Part shown: in pieces, positions 1-4,570 of the stretch
Position numbering within the stretch: the first letter of the stretch is position 1
Layout: each line of letters opens with the position of its first letter
NCBI GenBank assembly: GCA_964473045.1
Contig: CAYYMX010000084.1
Location: 1-6,060 of the forward strand
Direction of reading: 5' to 3'
DNA: 6,060 bases
Origin: CAYYMX01 sp964473045
Lineage (GTDB): Bacteria; Pseudomonadota; Alphaproteobacteria; Methylaequorales; Methylaequoraceae
The notes under the pieces: generated by a model
Seen by the model: only the letters and a program-made list of their open reading frames with translations
Databases searched by the model: none
What the model was told of the DNA's origin: nothing
Made by a program: the position numbers and the translations under genes

Positions 1-111
1 TGGAGCTGCGGCAGAAACACCCCATTTTTCTTCTAAAATTTTTGTTAGTTCAGATGCTTCCAAAACTGTTAAACTGGATAAATCTTCCACTATTTTTTCT
101 AAATTTGCCAT
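1..111 (-). CDS. rplL: Ribosomal protein L7/L12, N-terminal part (runs off the window)
   Basis: This is the stalk protein of the large ribosomal subunit; dimers bind the C-terminal helix of L10 and recruit translation GTPases. Only the first 37 codons are in the window. They begin MANLEKIVEDLSSLTVLEAS and run through the EEKWGVSAAAP segment, which matches the L7/L12 N-terminal dimerisation domain and the start of its Ala/Pro-rich hinge. The ATG at 111-109 is preceded by a perfect AAGGAG Shine-Dalgarno with a 6-nt spacer, lying in the 12-nt gap after the rplJ stop. This is the best ribosome binding site in the window and fits the need for several L12 copies per ribosome. The C-terminal factor-binding domain lies beyond position 1. 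Identification is secure from sequence and from the rplJ neighbour. Confidence 0.96.
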   Translation of the reverse strand, partial: MANLEKIVEDLSSLTVLEASELTKILEEKWGVSAAAP

Positions 112-117
112 AATTTA

Positions 118-123
118 CTCCTT
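118..123 (-). promoter_or_regulatory. Strong Shine-Dalgarno of rplL
   Basis: On the minus strand this reads AAGGAG, six bases before the rplL ATG. It fills the short rplJ-rplL gap and lies just after the rplJ stop. Most other genes here have weak or no recognisable Shine-Dalgarno, so this site stands out and probably supports extra L12 synthesis (inference). Confidence 0.85.
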
Positions 124-636
124 TTATTTTTTTTCATTATATTTGGCATTAATTGCTCTAATCACATTTGACTGAGAACATTGAAGTGCAAAGACAATTT
201 TACTTTGCAAGGCAGTTAACAAACCAAGAATTTTTTCTCTAATTACTTCCAATGAAGGAAGGGAAGCTAACTTTTCAATTTCCTCAACAGTGAGTTCTTT
301 CTCACCCATTGCTCCAGCAATAATTTTAAGATTTTCATTTTCCTTAGAAAAATCAATCATTACTTTTGATGTTGAAATAGGATCATCAGAATAAGCAAAA
401 GAAGTTGGTCCAACGAAAAACTTTTCTAGCATCTGAAAGTTTGTATCTTTTATTGCTCTCTTTGCAAGAGTATTTTTGGCAACTCTAAAATTTGCATTTT
501 GGTCCTTAATTTGATTTCTTAAAGCAGAAATCTCGGCCACAGAAAGACCCTTATAATGGGCAACAACTAAAAAGTTTGTTTCTTTGAGCGTACTATTAAA
601 CTCTTTCACAAACTCTTCCTTTTCAACACGTTGCAA
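124..636 (-). CDS. rplJ: Ribosomal protein L10, TTG start
   Basis: L10 anchors the L7/L12 stalk to 23S rRNA, and in many bacteria it represses its own rplJL mRNA. The 170-residue product has the usual length. It shows the N-terminal VVAHYKGLSV segment (about residues 24-33), the conserved RVAKNTLAKRA segment (51-61), and a C-terminal helix of the L12-binding kind. The start is TTG (636-634): an in-frame TAG lies four codons upstream (648-646), the first in-frame ATG is near residue 69, and the TTG aligns with the Met of alphaproteobacterial L10 proteins (M-[DQ]-R-x-x-K-x-E). A strong AGGGGA Shine-Dalgarno lies 5 nt before it. The gene follows rplA after a 114-nt leader and precedes rplL by 12 nt. 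Confidence 0.96.
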   Translation of the reverse strand: MQRVEKEEFVKEFNSTLKETNFLVVAHYKGLSVAEISALRNQIKDQNANFRVAKNTLAKRAIKDTNFQMLEKFFVGPTSFAYSDDPISTSKVMIDFSKENENLKIIAGAMGEKELTVEEIEKLASLPSLEVIREKILGLLTALQSKIVFALQCSQSNVIRAINAKYNEKK

Positions 637-641
637 TTTTG

Positions 642-647
642 TCCCCT
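642..647 (-). promoter_or_regulatory. Shine-Dalgarno fixing the rplJ TTG start
   Basis: The minus strand reads AGGGGACAAAA directly before TTG. AGGGGA is a good anti-Shine-Dalgarno complement with a 5-nt spacer. The in-frame TAG at 648-646 overlaps this element, so no longer reading frame is possible and TTG is the only credible start. Confidence 0.8.
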
Positions 648-689
648 ATCTATTTTTCTGTCTGAGTAAATCAATGATCAACCCATCTA

Positions 690-720
690 TTCAGGATATT
701 TAAAAGAATACTTACCTGAA
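690..720 (-). promoter_or_regulatory. Candidate L10 leader hairpin upstream of rplJ
   Basis: The 114-nt gap between rplA and rplJ (637-750) is much longer than the other gaps in this operon. On the minus strand it contains TTCAGG (720-715) pairing with CCTGAA (695-690). An inner TATT/AATA stem (710-707 with 700-697) closes a CTTTTA loop, and the two stems are separated by a lopsided bulge (TAAG against T). In other bacteria the mRNA leader before rplJ binds the L10-L12 complex for feedback repression, and its site has a bulged or kinked helix. Position and general shape fit, but I cannot confirm the L10-binding motif, and an ordinary hairpin is possible. An AT-rich -10-like TATAAA (740-735) also lies in the leader, without a convincing -35. 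Confidence 0.4.
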
Positions 721-750
721 GTCTTTGACAGATATTTATATTTTTTTAAA

Positions 751-1440
751 TTACATAACACTACTTAAGTCAACTTGCAAGCCCGGACCCATAGTTGAAC
801 TAATGAATAGTTTTTTTATAAAAATTCCTTTTGATGAAGTTGGTTTATTTTTTTGTAATTCACTATAAAAAAAAGTAATGTTTTTCTTTAAATCGTCATC
901 TGAAAAACTTAATTTTCCAACACAAGCGTGAATAATACCAGACTTCTCTGTTTTGTATTCTATTTGGCCAGACCTAATCTTTTTGATCGCCACCTCAACA
1001 TCCTTAGTTACAGTTCCTAATTTTGGGTTTGGCATCAAACCTTTTGGCCCTAATATCTGTCCAAGAGTTCCAACCTTTGCCATCATTGCTGGTGTTGAAA
1101 TACATTTTTCAAAATCTATAATACCTTTTTTAACGTTCTCAATTAAATCATCAGATCCAACTATATCAGCACCAGCATCTTTTGCTTTTTTGGCATCATC
1201 ACCATCAGCAAAAACTGCAACTTTTATTTTTTTTTGCTGCATTTTTGGTAAACTAAGCACACCCCTAATCAACTGATCTGATTTTTTCACGTCAATTCCC
1301 AAAACAACTGCCAAATCTAAAGATTCGTCAAATTTTTTGGAACAATATTTTTTTGAGACTTGTATAGCGTCTAACAGAGAAAAGATTTTCTCTATCTTTG
1401 TTTCAGACTCAATTAACTTTCTCTTTTTTGTATTTTTCAT
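751..1440 (-). CDS. rplA: Ribosomal protein L1
   Basis: L1 binds 23S rRNA at the mobile L1 stalk near the E site, and in well-studied bacteria it represses the rplKA mRNA. The 229-residue product has the normal bacterial length. It carries the family signature MAKVGTLGQILGPKGLMPNP around residues 120-140, the preceding ADGDDAKKAKDAGAD stretch (domain II), and the C-terminal STMGPGLQVD element typical of L1. The ATG overlaps the rplK TGA in an ATGA arrangement (1437-1440), so translation is probably coupled; a modest AAGG lies 7 nt upstream. The N-terminus is lysine-rich, as in alphaproteobacterial homologues. Nothing in it looks damaged. Confidence 0.97.
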   Translation of the reverse strand: MKNTKKRKLIESETKIEKIFSLLDAIQVSKKYCSKKFDESLDLAVVLGIDVKKSDQLIRGVLSLPKMQQKKIKVAVFADGDDAKKAKDAGADIVGSDDLIENVKKGIIDFEKCISTPAMMAKVGTLGQILGPKGLMPNPKLGTVTKDVEVAIKKIRSGQIEYKTEKSGIIHACVGKLSFSDDDLKKNITFFYSELQKNKPTSSKGIFIKKLFISSTMGPGLQVDLSSVM

Positions 1441-1865
1441 TGTTCAACCTTAATTCCCATCGATCTTGCTGTACCAGCAACCATTTTTTGTGCCGAATCT
1501 ATGTTTTTGGTATTTAAATCACTAAGTTTATCTATCGCAATCTTTCTAATATCATTTTTTGAAATAGAAGCAATAACTTCCTTTCCAGGTGTCTCAGAAC
1601 CCTTATTAATTTTTATGGATTTTTTTATAAAATATGAAACAGGAGGGGATTTAGTTTCAAATGTAAAACTCTTATCTACATAAACTGTTATTATAACAGG
1701 AATAGGCATACCTTGCTCCATTTTTTGTGTAGACGCATTAAATTCTTTACAAAATACCATAATATTAACTCCCTTTTGACCAAGAGCAGGACCAACAGGA
1801 GGTGAAGGATTAGCTTGTCCTGCTGGTATCTGAAGTTTTATATATCCATCTATTTTTTTTGCCAT
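1437..1865 (-). CDS. rplK: Ribosomal protein L11
   Basis: L11 binds the GTPase-associated region of 23S rRNA together with L10 and contacts elongation factors. I place the start at ATG 1865-1863, giving 142 residues, the standard length. The product begins MAKKIDGYIKLQIPAG and includes the conserved PSPPVGPALGQKGVNIM block (residues 20-36). An upstream in-frame ATG (1904) would add 13 unconserved residues and overlap nusG by 14 nt, so I reject it. A GGAA-type Shine-Dalgarno lies a few bases before the chosen start. The C-terminal rRNA-binding domain shows the expected IRKIAIDKLSDLN and AGTARSMGI segments. Residue 37 is Val where Glu is usual after NIM in alphaproteobacterial L11. It lies 25 nt after nusG and overlaps rplA by 4 nt. 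Confidence 0.96.
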   Translation of the reverse strand: MAKKIDGYIKLQIPAGQANPSPPVGPALGQKGVNIMVFCKEFNASTQKMEQGMPIPVIITVYVDKSFTFETKSPPVSYFIKKSIKINKGSETPGKEVIASISKNDIRKIAIDKLSDLNTKNIDSAQKMVAGTARSMGIKVEQ

Positions 1866-1890
1866 CTTATTCCAAATTGTTACAAGTAAA

Positions 1891-2421
1891 TTATACTTTC
1901 TCAACCTGAGAATATTCGAGATCTACAGGTGTTGACCTTCCAAAGATTGAAACACTTACTTTTAATCTAGCCTTTTCTTCATCAACCTCCTCAACCATTC
2001 CATTGAAGGATGAGAAAGGGCCATCAGAAACTCGAACCTGCTCGCCAATTTCAAAACTAACAGAAGGTTTTGGCCTATCCACACCCTCCTGAACTTGATT
2101 TTGTATTCTATCAATCTCAGATTGTGTAACTGGGATTGGTTCACCTTTCTTAGCTCCTAAAAAACCTTTAACCTTAGCAATTTTTTTTACAATATGCCAA
2201 AGTTCATTGCTCATTATTGCTCTTATTAAGATATATCCAGGAAAAAAGTTTCTTTCTCTATTAACTTTTTTTCCTTTCTTCATTTCAACAACTTCTTCAG
2301 CAGGAATGTCAATTGTATCTATACTCTTATCAAGACTATTTTTAATTGCTTGTTTTTCAAGTTGTTCTTTAACGTTTCGTTCAGAACCTGGAAAAACCTG
2401 TAAAATAAACCATTCAAACAT
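1891..2421 (-). CDS. nusG: Transcription termination/antitermination factor NusG
   Basis: NusG binds the RNA polymerase clamp, modulates pausing, links polymerase to the leading ribosome through NusE, and assists Rho. The 176-residue protein has the usual two parts. The NGN domain starts WFILQVFPGSERNV (residues 4-17) and has the hallmark FFPGYILI (59-66). The C-terminal KOW domain (about 123-176) has the VSDGPFSSFNG turn (131-141) and ends in the SIFGRSTPVDLEYSQVEKV strand pair. It follows secE by 6 nt and has no clear Shine-Dalgarno, so initiation probably depends on coupling with secE or on an unstructured A/U-rich start region (inference). The secE-nusG-rplK order is conserved across bacteria. 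Confidence 0.97.
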   Translation of the reverse strand: MFEWFILQVFPGSERNVKEQLEKQAIKNSLDKSIDTIDIPAEEVVEMKKGKKVNRERNFFPGYILIRAIMSNELWHIVKKIAKVKGFLGAKKGEPIPVTQSEIDRIQNQVQEGVDRPKPSVSFEIGEQVRVSDGPFSSFNGMVEEVDEEKARLKVSVSIFGRSTPVDLEYSQVEKV

Positions 2422-2427
2422 TTTTTA

Positions 2428-2610
2428 CTAAAATAATAAAAATTCAACTATTACGGCTACTATTTTATCAACTAATAGAAAAAAAATTGCCGCAATAAAA
2501 ACAAATATAAAGACCATCACAGTAGTAGTGATTGTCTCTGGTTTTGTAGGCCATGTAATTTTGAGAGCCTCTTGTTTTACCTCTTTATAAAATTCTTTAA
2601 TTCTTTGCAT
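2428..2610 (-). CDS. secE: Preprotein translocase subunit SecE
   Basis: SecE clamps SecY in the inner-membrane SecYEG translocon. The 60-residue product is the short single-membrane-span form common outside the enterobacteria. An amphipathic N-terminal helix holds the motif V-x-Q-E-x-x-K-I-x-W-P (residues 11-21), followed by TKPET and one hydrophobic span (about 29-48) ending in the typical Asp. It is first in the secE-nusG-rplKAJL unit and is transcribed away from the sirtuin gene across an 81-bp spacer. No Shine-Dalgarno is visible before the ATG; the upstream sequence is A/T only apart from a CC. The short length is normal for the family. Confidence 0.95.
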   Translation of the reverse strand: MQRIKEFYKEVKQEALKITWPTKPETITTTVMVFIFVFIAAIFFLLVDKIVAVIVEFLLF

Positions 2611-2633
2611 AAAAATTTGGAAAATATTTTTGT

Positions 2634-2662
2634 ATTGTTAACATAATGTAATTAAATTTCAA
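2634..2662 (-). promoter_or_regulatory. Possible secE operon promoter
   Basis: In the spacer between secE and the divergent sirtuin gene, the minus strand has TTGAAA (2662-2657), a 17-base gap, then AACAAT (2639-2634). These match the sigma-70 consensus at 5/6 and 4/6. The start point would lie about 17-20 nt before secE. In such AT-rich DNA, chance matches are common, so this is only the best candidate. A promoter is needed somewhere here, because the sirtuin gene cuts the operon off from the upstream tRNAs. Confidence 0.3.
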
Positions 2663-2665
2663 ATA

Positions 2666-2671
2666 TATAAT
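2666..2671 (+). promoter_or_regulatory. Possible -10 element of the sirtuin gene
   Basis: A perfect TATAAT sits 20 bases before the sirtuin ATG. No good -35 lies at 16-18 bases; TTAACA at 2638-2643 is 22 bases away. If real, the mRNA would have a 5' leader of only about 13-15 nt, in line with the lack of a Shine-Dalgarno. It overlaps the spacer used by the opposite secE promoter. Confidence 0.3.
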
Positions 2672-2691
2672 TTAACATTTGTAAATCTTAT

Positions 2692-3414
2692 ATGGATCTA
2701 ACGAAAAAAAAAATTTTTGTCTTAACTGGAGCCGGCATTTCACAGGAAAGTGGCATCAAAACTTTCAGGGAACATGATGGGTTATGGGAAAATTACAAAA
2801 TTGAAGATGTTTGTACTGTTAAAGCATTTTTTAAAAACAGAGACTATGTAAACAACTTTTATAATCAACGAAGAAAAGATTTAAAAAACCCCAAAATTAA
2901 ACCTAATAATGCTCACAAATCTTTGGCAATTTTAGAGAAATATTGTAAAAAATATATGCTAGTCACTCAAAACGTTGACAATCTACATGAAAAAGCGGGG
3001 TCTAAAAAAGTTCTTCATATGCACGGAACACTTAACAAAGCTTTTTGTATGGATTGCAATTTTAATTTTGAGCTGAACTTTGATTTATCATCTTCATATG
3101 CATGCACTAATTGTAAGAATTCTGGCAATGTAAGAGTTGATGTTGTTTGGTTTGGAGAACAACCAAAACACCTAGAAAAAATTTATAGATTTCTTGGTGA
3201 TATTGATATTTTTATTTCAATCGGAACATCAAACAATGTTTATCCTGCAGGTGGCTTTATTGATTATATTAAACAATTCGGCAATGGAAAAACTGAATTA
3301 ATAGAATTTAATCTTGAAAAAACAATTAAAAGTAACCTTTTTCTCAGAACCTTCATTGGTCCAGCAAGTAGTACTGTCCCGAAATTTATCAAAAAAGAAC
3401 TTGAAATAAGCTAA
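2692..3414 (+). CDS. cobB: NAD-dependent protein deacylase, class III sirtuin (CobB/SIRT5-like)
   Basis: Sirtuins remove acyl groups from lysines using NAD, producing nicotinamide and O-acyl-ADP-ribose. The 240-residue protein has the whole Sir2 core: GAGISQESGIKTFR (13-26) for NAD binding, DGLWENYKIEDV (29-40), TQNVDNLHEKAG (92-103), catalytic His111 in HMHG, a zinc site with Cys119/Cys122 and Cys138/Cys141, VVWFGE (151-156), and GTSNNVYPAGGF (178-189). Tyr57 and Arg60 (YNQR) match the Y-x-x-R pair that marks class III enzymes able to remove succinyl or malonyl groups (family knowledge). It faces away from secE and converges on tRNA-Trp, its TAA ending exactly at the tRNA's CCA complement. 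No Shine-Dalgarno is seen. Its AT content resembles the neighbours, so there is no compositional sign of recent transfer. Which acyl group it prefers cannot be read from sequence. Confidence 0.93.
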   Translation: MDLTKKKIFVLTGAGISQESGIKTFREHDGLWENYKIEDVCTVKAFFKNRDYVNNFYNQRRKDLKNPKIKPNNAHKSLAILEKYCKKYMLVTQNVDNLHEKAGSKKVLHMHGTLNKAFCMDCNFNFELNFDLSSSYACTNCKNSGNVRVDVVWFGEQPKHLEKIYRFLGDIDIFISIGTSNNVYPAGGFIDYIKQFGNGKTELIEFNLEKTIKSNLFLRTFIGPASSTVPKFIKKELEIS

Positions 3415-3490
3415 TGGCAGGGGCGGAGAGACTCGAACTCACGACCTACGGTTTTGGAGACCGTCGCTCTACCAACTGAGCTACACCCCT
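3415..3490 (-). tRNA. trnW: tRNA-Trp (anticodon CCA)
   Basis: Read on the minus strand, this folds as a 76-nt tRNA including an encoded CCA. The acceptor stem is AGGGGTG/CGCCCCT, seven pairs with one U-G. The D stem is GCTC/GAGC. The anticodon stem ACGGT/ACCGT frames loop CTCCAAA, anticodon CCA, and the discriminator base is G, as in bacterial tRNA-Trp. The T stem GTGAG/CTCTC has one U-U mismatch (standard positions 50 and 64). It starts 5 nt after tRNA-Gly, so the two are surely one transcript. Its CCA end touches the stop codon of the opposing sirtuin gene. Confidence 0.96.
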
Positions 3491-3495
3491 AATTA

Positions 3496-3569
3496 TGGAG
3501 CGGGTGAAGGGAATCGAACCCTCGTAACCAGCTTGGAAGGCTGAGGCTTTACCACTAAGCTACACCCGC
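3496..3569 (-). tRNA. trnG: tRNA-Gly (anticodon UCC)
   Basis: The minus strand gives a 74-nt tRNA with encoded CCA. The acceptor stem GCGGGTG/CACCCGC is perfect, the D stem is GCTT/AAGC, and the anticodon stem TCAGC/GCTGG holds loop CTTCCAA, anticodon TCC. A 4-nt variable loop is followed by T stem GAGGG/CCCTT with loop TTCGATT. The discriminator is U. The UCC isoacceptor next to tRNA-Tyr matches the classic tyr-gly-(thr)-tuf tRNA cluster of proteobacteria, but here tRNA-Trp follows after just 5 nt, with no tuf gene between. Confidence 0.96.
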
Positions 3570-3581
3570 AAAAAACAACAC

Positions 3582-3610
3582 TAGATATCATGTGTTACAT
3601 ATTTTGTAAA
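3582..3610 (-). promoter_or_regulatory. Possible promoter of the tRNA-Gly/tRNA-Trp unit
   Basis: The 122-bp spacer between tRNA-Tyr and tRNA-Gly (3570-3691) holds no gene. On the minus strand it has TTTACA (3610-3605), a 17-base gap and TATCTA (3587-3582). This would start transcription about 5-6 nt before tRNA-Gly, or the precursor could read through from tRNA-Tyr. The -10 is a poor match. The -35 repeats the TTTACAAA word found before tRNA-Tyr. The rest of the spacer is AT-rich with an imperfect AAGATT/AAATCT inverted repeat near 3624-3646 and no clear terminator. Confidence 0.3.
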
Positions 3611-3691
3611 TGCAATAAAATAAGAGATTTTTATATATATAATCTTAAAAAATCAAAAGTTATTTAAGAACATTAAAAACTAAAGAAGGTT

Positions 3692-3777
3692 TGGTGGAGG
3701 GAGTAGGATTCGAACCTACGTAGACTCGCGTCGTCAGATTTACAGTCTGATGCCTTTAACCACTCGACCATCCCTCC
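3692..3777 (-). tRNA. trnY: tRNA-Tyr (anticodon GUA)
   Basis: This is an 86-nt class II tRNA on the minus strand with encoded CCA. The acceptor stem GGAGGGA/TCCCTCC is perfect. The anticodon stem TCAGA/TCTGA holds loop CTGTAAA, anticodon GTA. The long variable arm contains a GAC/GTC stem with a GCGA loop, as expected for bacterial tRNA-Tyr. The T arm is GTAGG-TTCGAAT-CCTAC, and the discriminator is A. It lies between the divergent rlmB-like gene and tRNA-Gly, the usual alphaproteobacterial order. Confidence 0.97.
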
Positions 3778-3789
3778 AATAATTATGAA

Positions 3790-3819
3790 TGTATACTTTG
3801 CAATTCTGGTATTTGTAAA
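3790..3819 (-). promoter_or_regulatory. Candidate tRNA-Tyr promoter
   Basis: The minus strand has TTTACA (3819-3814; 5/6 of the -35 consensus), an 18-base gap, and TATACA (3795-3790; 4/6 of the -10). Transcription would start about 5-7 nt before the mature tRNA 5' end, a sensible distance. It lies in the 76-bp gap shared with the divergent rlmB-like gene. Confidence 0.45.
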
Positions 3820-3853
3820 GTAAAAAAAATTTATTATTTTGTATATATTATAA

Positions 3854-4570
3854 ATGAATGACACTGAAATAATTTTTGGATTACATGCTTCAATAGCTGC
3901 ACTGCAAAATCCTTCGAGAACTGTATTTTCCTTAAAATGCACACAAGATTTTTTTAGCAAAAATAAAAAATTGATTGAAAGTCGTAAACCAAAACAATTT
4001 GAAATTGTAAAAAGGAAAGTTATAGACCTTGAATTAGAGAATACAATTCACCAAGGCATATTGCTCAAATGTAGAAAATTAAAAAAATCTAATTTAGATT
4101 CCATAGATCTAAATGAGAAACTCATAATTATTTTAGATTCACTTAATGATTCTCAAAATGTTGGTTCAATTCTGAGATCAGCATTAATGTTTGGCGTTAA
4201 AACCATTATATACAATAAAAATAATTCCTTTGAAATTAATCCATTTCTCATAAAAGCTTCAAGTGGTGCATATGAAAAAACAAAATTAATTGAAGTGGTT
4301 AATCTTAATAAAACGATTGAATGGCTAAAAAAAAGGGGATTCTGGATTGTTGGTTTTGATATTAAATCAAATAATAGCCTAAAAGATGTTCCGGCAGATA
4401 CAAAAAAGGCAATTGTTTTTGGATCTGAAAACAAGGGAATAAGATCATTAATCTCAAAGAATTGTGATTTTTTAACCAAAATAAATATGCCAGGTGGTAA
4501 TCAGTCTATGAATAGTCTTAATGTCTCAAACTCAGTTGCAATAGCTCTATACGAATATACCAGGAAATGA
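3854..4570 (+). CDS. rlmB: SpoU/TrmH-family rRNA 2'-O-methyltransferase (RlmB-like)
   Basis: SPOUT-fold enzymes of this family transfer methyl from S-adenosylmethionine to a ribose 2'-OH; RlmB acts on Gm2251 of 23S rRNA. The 238-residue product has an N-terminal substrate-binding part (GLHASIAAL at 9-17, HQG at 66-68) and the three SPOUT motifs: NVGSILRSA (102-110, with catalytic-type Asn and Arg), IVFGSENKGI (187-196), and SLNVSNSVAIALYE (221-234). These last two form the knotted cofactor pocket. Full-length RlmB is slightly longer (about 240-250). The position beside tRNA-Tyr and the N-terminal domain favour RlmB over TrmH, but the exact target nucleotide is inferred. No Shine-Dalgarno precedes the ATG. 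The end overlaps the next gene as ATGA. Confidence 0.88.
   Translation: MNDTEIIFGLHASIAALQNPSRTVFSLKCTQDFFSKNKKLIESRKPKQFEIVKRKVIDLELENTIHQGILLKCRKLKKSNLDSIDLNEKLIIILDSLNDSQNVGSILRSALMFGVKTIIYNKNNSFEINPFLIKASSGAYEKTKLIEVVNLNKTIEWLKKRGFWIVGFDIKSNNSLKDVPADTKKAIVFGSENKGIRSLISKNCDFLTKINMPGGNQSMNSLNVSNSVAIALYEYTRK

Noticed and set aside
725..753. Perfect TTGACA on the plus strand within the rplA-rplJ gap, as a promoter antisense to rplA
   Set aside because: The best -10 at 16-17 bases (TAAATT or AAATTA) is poor and no plus-strand gene follows.
953..1276. Plus-strand open frame of 107 codons
   Set aside because: It lies wholly antisense to rplA, shows no family resemblance and has no ribosome site; it is a shadow of the real gene.
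1866..1904. Longer L11 start adding 13 residues
   Set aside because: The added residues are not conserved and would overlap nusG by 14 nt; the internal ATG gives the standard 142-residue L11 with a better ribosome site.
2207..2431. Plus-strand hydrophobic open frame of 74 codons
   Set aside because: It is antisense to nusG; its hydrophobicity comes from complementing the Lys/Glu-rich codons of the real gene.
3673..3960. Minus-strand open frame of 95 codons containing GGMVEWLKASDCKS
   Set aside because: It is the familiar false translation of a tRNA: the frame runs straight through tRNA-Tyr and into the antisense of the rlmB start.
4153..4479. Minus-strand open frame of 108 codons
   Set aside because: It is antisense to the SPOUT catalytic domain of the rlmB-like gene, with no independent support.
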